Source of the DNA: Candidatus Shapirobacteria bacterium
GTDB taxonomy: Bacteria > Patescibacteriota > Microgenomatia > UBA12405
Length of the DNA stretch: 6,117 bases
Assembly: GCA_009885205.1 (NCBI GenBank)
Contig: VFLE01000112.1
Location: 1-6,117 of the forward strand
Direction: 5' to 3'
The translations under genes were made by a program, and so were the position numbers. The notes below the pieces were generated by a model. The model had not been told where the DNA came from and did no database searches. It saw only the letters and a list, made by a program, of their open reading frames with translations. Positions within the stretch are counted from its first letter, which is position 1; each line of letters begins with the position of its first letter. Below are positions 1 to 5,925 of this stretch, piece by piece.

Positions 1-10
1 AGGAGGGATC

Positions 11-34
11 TTAAGGGAACTTTGGTTCCCTTAA
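11..34 (-). terminator. Perfect hairpin at the glycosyltransferase stop codon
   Basis: Bases 11-20 and 25-34 are perfect reverse complements (10 bp stem, arms TTAAGGGAAC and GTTCCCTTAA) around a 4-base loop at 21-24. The TAA stop of the minus-strand gene (31-33) is inside one arm. In Mimivirus, transcripts end and are polyadenylated at hairpins just after or overlapping the stop, so this is probably the transcript 3' end signal. The palindrome carries a TAA at both outer ends (12-14 on plus, 31-33 on minus), so it could also serve a plus-strand gene ending at the left edge; that gene is not visible here. Confidence 0.7.
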
Positions 35-831
35 TGCAATAGGAATAATTTCAAGGGAGAAATACGAATGCGAGCACCATTAAGTTGCATCGCACGAATA
101 TGAAAATAGCGATGTTCACAATCTTGATCATAAAATCCATCTACAATCGGCTGTCCAAGAGCAGCGCCAGTATCAGAAATCCAAGATTCGGGCATAATTT
201 CCTTGTTTTTATTGATATTCCATTCATACCAAACGTTCTGAAAAGCGGCAATGCGATAAATAGCAAACCCATTAAATGCAGATAAACATTCCAGAAGATC
301 GTTCTCACCACATTTATCCAATTTATCGATAATAAAAGATTTGATCTTATCTACGGCGGAATATCCATCTTGGGCATGCCAGCAACTATAAATATAGGGA
401 GAAACAGAAAGCGCCCAAATATCATAATAGCCGACTCGATTGAAGGAAAGCGCGTCCCAATCATCACGTCCAAGATATTTTTTCAAAACGTTTTCGTCCA
501 TCAAATTCGCGCATCGATCATCCATATCAATCATAATAAAATGATCGAATCCAGGGAAATCGGTTTTTCGTATATAACGAAGAATATCATTTCTCGCGTT
601 ACTTATGTTTTGTGTTCTAATATGAGTCGTCGGGTTAGGATTTATGAGAATTTCCATTTTGTATTTTGATTTAATATCACACAGTTTACGAAGAGACATA
701 TCCTCGGATTTGTCAAACGCAATGACAATTTGATAATCGTCGAAAAGGGGGATTAATTTTTTAATGTTTTCGAATGCTGCGTCCAAGTATGTTTCGCAAT
801 TACGGACACATCCTCCAATATATACTTTCAT
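31..831 (-). CDS. GT-A-like glycosyltransferase (putative, 266 aa)
   Basis: Probably a nucleotide-sugar-dependent glycosyltransferase acting on virion or host glycans; donor and acceptor cannot be read from the sequence. The N-terminus (MKVYIGGCVRN) looks like the first beta strand of a GT-A fold. The segment ISNARND at 76-82 precedes a hydrophobic strand ending in DMDD (102-105), the expected metal and nucleotide-sugar binding acidic motif. The C-terminal part has a Cys-Glu-His (238-240) and a basic, hydrophobic end. The NARN-then-acidic-motif order and the CEH segment recall fungal CAP59/CMT1-like (GT69) proteins, but that is only a resemblance. There is no signal peptide or membrane segment, so it is probably cytoplasmic. 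The ATG at 829-831 is chosen because it places the first strand at residue 1. It lies 49 bases downstream of the polymerase-ligase gene on the same strand, and its TAA stop sits inside a hairpin. I am fairly sure it is a real gene and moderately sure of the fold. Confidence 0.8.
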   Translation of the reverse strand: MKVYIGGCVRNCETYLDAAFENIKKLIPLFDDYQIVIAFDKSEDMSLRKLCDIKSKYKMEILINPNPTTHIRTQNISNARNDILRYIRKTDFPGFDHFIMIDMDDRCANLMDENVLKKYLGRDDWDALSFNRVGYYDIWALSVSPYIYSCWHAQDGYSAVDKIKSFIIDKLDKCGENDLLECLSAFNGFAIYRIAAFQNVWYEWNINKNKEIMPESWISDTGAALGQPIVDGFYDQDCEHRYFHIRAMQLNGARIRISPLKLFLLH

Positions 832-880
832 ATGTATTTATGAAAATATAAAACTCTTTAAATCGGTATTTTTTATAATA
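832..880 (-). promoter_or_regulatory. Short AT-rich spacer between the polymerase-ligase and glycosyltransferase genes
   Basis: This 49 base, strongly AT-rich spacer must hold the promoter of the downstream glycosyltransferase and the 3' end of the polymerase-ligase transcript. A weak 5 bp stem (866-870 with 877-881, 6-base loop) overlaps the first base of the ligase stop codon and could be a 3' end hairpin. It is far weaker than the one at 11-34. I see no copy of the Mimivirus early promoter motif AAAATTGA. Confidence 0.35.
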
Positions 881-3800
881 CTAAAAATATTTTTTGCGGA
901 ATTCGGAAGGAGTAATAACCAAAACTCCGGCGTCTTTTGCATCTTTTACTTTCCCAGTATCCGATTCTATATCATCAGTGACAACGGCAAACGTGTTTTT
1001 AGATACAGAAGACCCCACTTTAGCGCCGACCGTTTTCAAGTTTTTTTCCAAATCCTTGTCGCGTGTTCCGCTCATCACGATGGATTTGTTATAAAGGGGG
1101 TGATTTGTATCTATCGGTGTAGTCACGGCGGTAAACCCCACCAATTTGTCGGATAATCCACACTCTTGTAGAAATGATAAAAAAGGGGGAATGTTTTCGA
1201 CAAAGGCGTCGGCCGTTTTTTTGGCCATCCCTTTTACTGCTGTCAATCTCGCCTTTTTGTCCAAGGCGGATTCTGCCGAAGTCAATATATCCGGATATTC
1301 CGCAATTATCAATTCTATTTTTTTATCACTGAATCCGCGACCGAATACATTGGAAGCGGACATGAGTTTGTCCAAGGCCGCCTTGGACAATTTATCGCGT
1401 ATTCCGGTGTATAATTTATCCGCGGTTTTTTCCTTAAATCCATCAATCGTTAAAAAATCGGCCTTGGACATGTGTATAATTTTGGCAATTGTGTCAAATC
1501 CAGCGGATACGATACGTGCCACATTCCCGCCACTCAAATTCTCAACTTCGATTCCCTTAAAAAATCCAGTGATATTTTTTTCTTTTACAGTTTGATCGGT
1601 GTCGTGATTGTCCAAGATGATATCTATATGAGTATCATTCCAATGATAATCGACGTCGGGCATTTTTGCGCGTTCGGCGGGAACAACCACTTCTTTGATA
1701 TAGGGAATGACGTCGCCACTTCGTATTATTTTTATAATTGTTCCAACGCCAATTTTGTTTGTTTCTATAAACGAGGCATTGAATCCGGTGGCATATTCAA
1801 TAGTAACCCCGCCAAGCCGTAGAGGTTCAATTTGAACGCGGGGTTTCAAATATCCGTCTTTGCTAGCATTCCATATGACATCGACCACTTTCGCTTCCGC
1901 CATTTGATCGGAAAGAACCATCTTGAAAGCAAATGCGTGGTCTGGATTCCCCGATACACGTTTGTATATTGCGTCGTTGGATACGATGACACCGTCTATC
2001 TCATACGAGTAATTGGTGCGCCAATCGACCAATTGGGTAGATAGCGCTTCATTTGACAGAACAGATACCGTTTTGCTAAGAACGGGAGTAAATCCGCTGG
2101 TTTTAAGAAATTCCATTTGCTCAGTCGGCTTTAATTCGGGTCGTATAACTTCATATGCGACAAATTCGATATCGTTCATTTTATCATCTGTGGTTTGGCG
2201 ATTTACTATACCGGCAACCAAATTCCGTGCGTTGGCAAATTTGGTTTGATACTTGCTCGAAAATACGGATTTCGACATAATAAATTCCCCACGCACTACG
2301 GTGTCCGTTACCTCGCCTGGAAATTTCAAATAGGGAATGAGATGGCTAACGTCTTGTCCTATCGTGCCATTTCCGCGCGTGTAAAGTTTCGGCGTTTTTC
2401 CCGTTTCCGCAACGTACAGTCCACTCACGCCATCCAATTTGCATGATAAAACATAGGGACCCGAGTATTTTTTGGTCCACACCGATAACGTTCCGGTATC
2501 TGGTTTTATTTTGTCCATGGACGGCATTTGGAAAGGAAGAGTAACTTTGTTTTTCTCAATGGGCGCGCCTATTTCTTTTACCACTTTATTTTTTGGGTAT
2601 TTTCTTTCAATAAATTCTTTTAGAATATCATATTCGTTATCGGTTAGCAGGGTGGAGTGTCCGGGCTCCAAATTGTAATAATTGTTGTTTGCGTAGATAA
2701 GCATATTATTCAGCGTATCTTCATTTACATTTTCGAGAATCGATATTCCGGTATGTTTAAACCGCTGAAGAACATTCACGATTTCTTCGTTAGAAACGAC
2801 CGTATTTTGTATGTCACCTGGGCAAGGAGGGCAAGGAGGGCACGGGTTTTTTTTTGTACGGCGTTTTGGCTCTTTTACTTCCTTCATTTTTTTAGTAGCG
2901 CCATTTGTCTTTACGTCATTTTTTTCCGGTGTCTTGGTTTCTTCTAATGCGGGAATTTCGTCGGCAAGTATTTTTATCTTTTTTGGCTTGGATTCTTTTT
3001 TCTCTTTGGGTGCTTTCTGTGTTTTCTCTTTTTTCGGTTTAGGTTCTTTGGGTACTTTCTGTGTTTTCTCTTTTTTCGGTTTAGGTTCTTTGGGTACTTT
3101 CTGGGTTTTCTCTTTTTTCGGTTTAGGTTCTTTGGGTACTTTCTGTGTTTTCTCTTTTTTTTCTTTGGGAATTTTTATTTTTATTGGATATTCCAGAGAT
3201 TCTGAAGGTTCTTCTTTGAGCAAAACCGATATATTTTCTATAGGAAAGGACGAAACATTTGAATCTAGCGGCACTACCGCTCGACCATCAATTCGTTCTT
3301 CGGGTTTTTTGTATTGCATCTTCAAAAATTCAAAAATAGAAGCCTCATTCAAAAATGTGTGGGAAATTTTCTCGCCCTTGTTTTTCGTCGAAATCATATG
3401 ATATAATCCATGTTCATTGAGGGAATAGCCCATAGTAAGCGCTCTAGAACGCATAATGGTATTGAATATTTTGCTTCCTGTAAAATATAGTATAGAAAAA
3501 GGATACTCTTCTGGACTCGTATACAAAAAATCAATACGGCGTGCGGCATTCTTCTCTCCTGGCAAAATACCAATGACCAGACATTTGGATGGGCCGCGCG
3601 ACAATACTTCCACAATAATTTTGTCCGCAATCAATTTGTCGATAAATTCTTTGAAAACGGTGCACGTTTTTCCGGTAATAATGATATCAATGTCTCCTGA
3701 ATGTAATGCTCCGCGGCGAAAACTCCCTACAATTTCAAACGCGTTTTTGTCAGAGGGATCAGAGTGAGAGACAATCTCATCAAACGTTTTTTTGAATATG

Positions 3801-4372
3801 GATTCATATTCTTCGATTTCGCTTCGAGGGATCCTTTTCATAATATCTTCGTAATATTTGAGACCGACCTTTTGTATGGCGTTTAGAACTGAATCTTGGT
3901 TTTTTCTTAAATCTTCTATTGTGGTTATTCCTTTTTCCACAATATCTTTGGCTTTTTTGGGTCCCACGCCATATATATCGGAAAACAAATTGACTGGATT
4001 ATTTCTTTCGCGTTCTAATAGTCCCAATGTTCCGGTATTTACGAATTCTTGTAATTTTTGTAAAATGGTGGACCCGATCCCTGGTTTCCCTTTCAATATA
4101 GTTTGCCAATTCGATGGCGTTAGATTTTCCGATAAAATCATTATCGTCTCTTGGGCTTTTTGGTATGCCTTCGCCTTGAATGGCTCGCCTTTTTTTTGAA
4201 GAAGAGACGTCAATTGGTCGAGAAGTCCCACGAATTTTTCATTGAGACTTTCTTCCGATTGGATGGTGGTGGGATTTTTGATTGGTTCTATATTTTTTTT
4301 CGTAACGCGATGTTTTTTTTCTCCGGTCGCCATTTTTTTGATTTTAATATTGTATGTTGGTTCTGTTTCCAT
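881..4372 (-). CDS. Fusion of Pol beta-type DNA polymerase X and NAD+-dependent DNA ligase (1163 aa)
   Basis: A single uninterrupted frame encodes a full family X polymerase (about residues 42-361), a Lys/Pro/Glu-rich linker (about 362-545) and a full LigA-type ligase with C-terminal BRCT (about 546-1163). Expected roles are filling a one-nucleotide gap, probably removing the 5'-deoxyribose phosphate, and sealing the nick with NAD+, as in base excision repair. In Mimivirus these are separate genes, each close to the size of the half seen here. Two starts are possible. The ATG at 4370-4372 gives the longest protein; Met14 (4331-4333) has a better context, with A at -3 and G at +4. Both lie upstream of every domain. 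The 41-residue head is basic and could aid DNA binding or nuclear targeting. The gene lies among glycosyltransferases, so its neighbours do not inform its role. Both enzyme assignments rest on many motifs and are firm; the coupled function is inference. Confidence 0.95.
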   Translation of the reverse strand: METEPTYNIKIKKMATGEKKHRVTKKNIEPIKNPTTIQSEESLNEKFVGLLDQLTSLLQKKGEPFKAKAYQKAQETIMILSENLTPSNWQTILKGKPGIGSTILQKLQEFVNTGTLGLLERERNNPVNLFSDIYGVGPKKAKDIVEKGITTIEDLRKNQDSVLNAIQKVGLKYYEDIMKRIPRSEIEEYESIFKKTFDEIVSHSDPSDKNAFEIVGSFRRGALHSGDIDIIITGKTCTVFKEFIDKLIADKIIVEVLSRGPSKCLVIGILPGEKNAARRIDFLYTSPEEYPFSILYFTGSKIFNTIMRSRALTMGYSLNEHGLYHMISTKNKGEKISHTFLNEASIFEFLKMQYKKPEERIDGRAVVPLDSNVSSFPIENISVLLKEEPSESLEYPIKIKIPKEKKEKTQKVPKEPKPKKEKTQKVPKEPKPKKEKTQKVPKEPKPKKEKTQKAPKEKKESKPKKIKILADEIPALEETKTPEKNDVKTNGATKKMKEVKEPKRRTKKNPCPPCPPCPGDIQNTVVSNEEIVNVLQRFKHTGISILENVNEDTLNNMLIYANNNYYNLEPGHSTLLTDNEYDILKEFIERKYPKNKVVKEIGAPIEKNKVTLPFQMPSMDKIKPDTGTLSVWTKKYSGPYVLSCKLDGVSGLYVAETGKTPKLYTRGNGTIGQDVSHLIPYLKFPGEVTDTVVRGEFIMSKSVFSSKYQTKFANARNLVAGIVNRQTTDDKMNDIEFVAYEVIRPELKPTEQMEFLKTSGFTPVLSKTVSVLSNEALSTQLVDWRTNYSYEIDGVIVSNDAIYKRVSGNPDHAFAFKMVLSDQMAEAKVVDVIWNASKDGYLKPRVQIEPLRLGGVTIEYATGFNASFIETNKIGVGTIIKIIRSGDVIPYIKEVVVPAERAKMPDVDYHWNDTHIDIILDNHDTDQTVKEKNITGFFKGIEVENLSGGNVARIVSAGFDTIAKIIHMSKADFLTIDGFKEKTADKLYTGIRDKLSKAALDKLMSASNVFGRGFSDKKIELIIAEYPDILTSAESALDKKARLTAVKGMAKKTADAFVENIPPFLSFLQECGLSDKLVGFTAVTTPIDTNHPLYNKSIVMSGTRDKDLEKNLKTVGAKVGSSVSKNTFAVVTDDIESDTGKVKDAKDAGVLVITPSEFRKKYF
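884..2737 (-). other. Domain: viral-type NAD+-dependent DNA ligase without zinc finger, with BRCT (residues 546-1163)
   Basis: Domain Ia, which gives NAD+ specificity, has Tyr566 and LTDNEYDIL (576-584), matching the Tyr, Asp, Tyr and Asp residues needed for reaction with NAD+; Tyr566 to Asp578 is two residues longer than in E. coli. In the nucleotidyltransferase domain, KLDG gives adenylated Lys645; TRGNG (665-669), RGE (694-696), FANARN (712-717), IDGVIVS (792-798) and FAFK (814-817, Lys817) follow. The OB fold ends in RSGDVIP (884-890). The tetracysteine zinc finger that should follow is absent. Helix-hairpin-helix repeats (about 936-1075) and a BRCT domain (about 1094-1163) complete it. 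The published Mimivirus ligase (636 aa) has the same order: no zinc module, BRCT present and important for activity. Departures from bacterial consensus are Asn668, Gln673 and Ser798. Confidence 0.93.
2738..3289 (-). other. Linker: Lys/Pro-rich repeats and a CPPCPPC cluster (residues 362-545)
   Basis: About 180 residues join the two enzymes. After an acidic, Ser-rich stretch (368-396) comes a very basic Lys/Pro/Glu tract (403-465) with three full 14-residue repeats of EKTQKVPKEPKPKK type and a degraded fourth. A mixed charged region (470-510) follows, then Cys511, Cys514 and Cys517 in CPPCPPC. It is predicted to be disordered and flexible, resembling histone H1 tails, so it may tether the protein to DNA and let both enzymes reach the same lesion. 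That role is inference. A long open frame on the opposite strand (2811-3401) is only the mirror of this low-complexity tract. Confidence 0.85.
3008..3160. repeat. 42 bp tandem repeat, about 3.6 copies, in frame
   Basis: Copies lie at 3008-3049, 3050-3091 and 3092-3133, plus a partial 27-base copy at 3134-3160. Adjacent full copies differ by a single base each: G against A at the fifth base of copy 1, which changes one Val to Ala, and T against G in copy 3, which is silent. The unit is a multiple of three, so copy number can change without breaking the reading frame. Near identity at the DNA level, including third positions, points to recent expansion by slippage or recombination. Confidence 0.95.
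3290..4249 (-). other. Domain: Pol beta-like polymerase with apparently intact lyase and polymerase sites (residues 42-361)
   Basis: The segment aligns by eye with human Pol beta from the 8 kDa domain to the C-terminus. In the lyase domain, PGIGSTILQKLQEF (97-110) places Lys106 at the Schiff-base Lys72 of Pol beta; Lys66 and Tyr70 match Lys35 and Tyr39. A second helix-hairpin-helix is GVGPKKAKDIV (135-145). In the palm, GSFRRG (216-221) and SGDIDIII (225-232) give metal ligands Asp227 and Asp229; RRIDF gives the third, Asp281. YFTGS (296-300) matches the sugar-discriminating turn, and Asn304, Arg308 and Glu320 match Asn279, Arg283 and Glu295. The end, ASIFEFLKMQYKKPEER, resembles the Pol beta C-terminus. 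One visible difference is Lys301 where Pol beta has Asp276, which contacts the incoming nucleotide. There is no N-terminal BRCT, so it is Pol beta-like rather than Pol lambda or mu-like. Confidence 0.93.
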
Positions 4373-4432
4373 GTAATATTACTATTTACTATATACTAAC
4401 ATTACATATTACACCGACGAAGAATTACACCC
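4373..4432 (-). promoter_or_regulatory. 60 base spacer: probable promoter of the polymerase-ligase gene
   Basis: The spacer lies between the GT25 stop codon and the polymerase-ligase start, so it probably holds the 3' end of one transcript and the promoter of the next. It is AT-rich and contains ATTAC four times (4378, 4401, 4408 and 4424), two of them within a direct repeat ATTACACC (4408-4415 and 4424-4431). A 10 bp palindrome GTAATATTAC (4373-4382) touches the start codon, and its first seven bases can pair with 4406-4412 across a 26-base loop. No known promoter motif is recognised. Confidence 0.4.
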
Positions 4433-5089
4433 TTAAATATCAAGCGAAATGGGAACATTTTGAAGACATAACATCCCTCTCCCGTAATCCGTATGAGATT
4501 TCTCAATGTTGCTCCAATTTGCATATTGTATGATGGTAGGAGGAGTCAAAAAATACCATTCATCAGACCGTTGCAATTTTTTCCAATACGCGTCAATTGT
4601 ATAGGCCCATCTGTTTCCGGTTTCCATAAAACCGGCTAAACCGTCTTGGAAATTCTGTAAAAGAGTATTCATATATCTTTTGGGAACGATGTAACCCGTG
4701 GTGGTTTGTGATTCATAAACTCGCGCGTAAAATGGCTCGATCTGTTTATATGATTCTCCGCTGCTTGAATATACAACACCGCCAATCATTAAAAGATCCC
4801 ATTGTTCGGGAGGTGATTGGGTGAAATTTTCTAGACTCGATAAAAAAATATCAGGACGAGTAAATGTGATATCATCCTCGCATATAAACACATATTCATA
4901 TCCTCTCTCTATTGCCAATTCTAGACAGCGAATATGACTTTTGGAACACCCGATAGCGCCGTCGTTTTCCACAATTGCATCGAATCTTTCAAACGGCGTA
5001 TGAATCTTTTCGAATTCTAGCGTCGCATGATGTAAACGATCAGCGCGATCCGCCATATTGATGACAAATGTATGTTTTAATAAATCCAT
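4433..5089 (-). CDS. Glycosyltransferase family 25 (LPS/procollagen galactosyltransferase-like, 218 aa)
   Basis: It probably transfers a hexose, often galactose or glucose in this family, from a nucleotide sugar to a glycan or protein acceptor. The start FVINMADRADRL (8-19) is the typical first strand and loop of GT25. GCSKSH (47-52) followed by a helix and EYVFICEDDITF (65-76), with Glu71-Asp72-Asp73, is the family hallmark. Further on, TTTGYIVPKRYM (129-140) and AYTIDAYW (162-169, with Asp166) fit the acceptor and second acidic motifs. The length suits a single compact GT25 domain. Mimivirus carries several GT25 members, one fused to a collagen lysyl hydroxylase; no hydroxylase or collagen repeat is visible here. 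No signal peptide is seen. It ends 60 bases upstream of the polymerase-ligase gene and shares a divergent promoter region with the next gene. Family assignment is confident; donor sugar is unknown. Confidence 0.9.
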   Translation of the reverse strand: MDLLKHTFVINMADRADRLHHATLEFEKIHTPFERFDAIVENDGAIGCSKSHIRCLELAIERGYEYVFICEDDITFTRPDIFLSSLENFTQSPPEQWDLLMIGGVVYSSSGESYKQIEPFYARVYESQTTTGYIVPKRYMNTLLQNFQDGLAGFMETGNRWAYTIDAYWKKLQRSDEWYFLTPPTIIQYANWSNIEKSHTDYGRGMLCLQNVPISLDI

Positions 5090-5174
5090 AATATATTATG
5101 TGTATAAAGTAAAACAACTCTATATATTTATTTTGCACGAAAATCAAAATAAACGGAATATTATAGAAAGACTA
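5090..5174. promoter_or_regulatory. Divergent promoter region between two glycosyltransferases
   Basis: This 85 base AT-rich stretch separates the start codons of the minus-strand GT25 gene and the plus-strand glycosyltransferase, so it should hold promoters for both. A TATA-like run lies at 5120-5133, about 42 to 55 bases from the plus-strand start and 30 to 45 from the minus-strand start. Late promoters of giant viruses are often of this AT-rich type. The Mimivirus early motif AAAATTGA is absent on both strands. Joint expression of the two genes is inferred from the arrangement. Confidence 0.5.
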
Positions 5175-5924
5175 ATGAAAATCGGCATTTTAATACCATC
5201 TACGTCCAATGGGCGAAATTGGACCTCTTCGTTAGAATCTTATTTATATAGTCTTACTCTAAAAACGTTTTTAATCACGTATAACCAAGAACATAGTTAC
5301 AAGTTTTATATTGGAATTGATAGGGGAGATAAAATATACGATAATCCATCGCAACAGCAACATATTTATCGATTCATGAATATTATGAAAAATGTAGAGA
5401 TTGAATTCGTACATATGGACGGGATTCCCAAAGGACACCTGACAAAAATGTGGAATCGGCTTTTCCAAAAAGCGTATGATGAGAATTGCGACTATTTTTT
5501 CCAATGTGGAGATGACATCGCGTTTAGAACAAAGGGATGGATAAATGATTGCATAATAACTCTGGAAAATAGTGCCGGGATCGGAATGACGGGTCCAATC
5601 AATAACAATCCGGCAATTTTAACACAATCGTTTGTTTCTAGAAAACATATGGAATTATTCGGATATTATTTTCCAGAAGAAATTGTCAATTGGTATTGTG
5701 ACGATTGGATGAATGAAGTGTATATAAAATTGCGGCGATTTTATCCATTGAAAAACCACTTTTGCGAAAATTTAGGCGGGAATCCAAGATATAATGTGAA
5801 CAATGATACTACTTTTTTTTCGGATAATGGGAAAAGGGAAAAACTGAGAGAAAAATGCACGGAAATTGTAAAGCGTGACTTGGAACGCGGTATACAAAAA
5901 ATAAATGGCCACGCAGATAAATGA
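5175..5924 (+). CDS. GT-A-like glycosyltransferase (putative, 249 aa)
   Basis: Likely a nucleotide-sugar glycosyltransferase; no named family is recognised. MKIGILIPSTSNGRNW at the N-terminus is a typical first strand and nucleotide-binding loop. FYIGIDRGD (44-52) is a second strand. CDYFFQCGDDIAF (105-117) carries the acidic Asp113-Asp114 metal motif after a buried strand. GMTGPINNN (137-145), SRKHMELFGYYFPEE (155-169) and NWYCDDWMNE (172-181) form a conserved-looking acceptor side with a second Asp-Asp pair (176-177). The frame stays open upstream to 5058, but that extension overlaps the divergent GT25 gene and reads through the promoter region as low-complexity Ile/Tyr/Lys/Asn residues. 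I therefore choose the ATG at 5175, which starts directly on the first strand. Stop is TGA at 5922-5924, touching the structured element that follows. No signal peptide or membrane segment. Confident that it is a gene, fairly confident of the fold. Confidence 0.85.
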   Translation: MKIGILIPSTSNGRNWTSSLESYLYSLTLKTFLITYNQEHSYKFYIGIDRGDKIYDNPSQQQHIYRFMNIMKNVEIEFVHMDGIPKGHLTKMWNRLFQKAYDENCDYFFQCGDDIAFRTKGWINDCIITLENSAGIGMTGPINNNPAILTQSFVSRKHMELFGYYFPEEIVNWYCDDWMNEVYIKLRRFYPLKNHFCENLGGNPRYNVNNDTTFFSDNGKREKLREKCTEIVKRDLERGIQKINGHADK

Positions 5925-5925
5925 A

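Noticed and set aside
2811..3401. Long plus-strand open frame with Phe/Gly-rich repeats
   Set aside because: It is the antisense of the Lys/Pro-rich linker repeats; its repeats exist only because the sense repeats do, and the sense frame belongs to a clear enzyme.
3394..3630. Minus-strand open frame inside the polymerase region
   Set aside because: It overlaps the catalytic palm of the polymerase in another frame and shows no domain of its own.
881..4372. Base composition break between polymerase and ligase halves, as a sign of recent transfer
   Set aside because: Hand counts in a few 60-base lines vary widely within both halves (about 35 to 55 percent GC), so no clear step is seen.
5058..5174. 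N-terminal extension of the plus-strand glycosyltransferase
   Set aside because: It would overlap the divergent GT25 gene and translate the AT-rich promoter; the GT-A fold starts exactly at the later Met.
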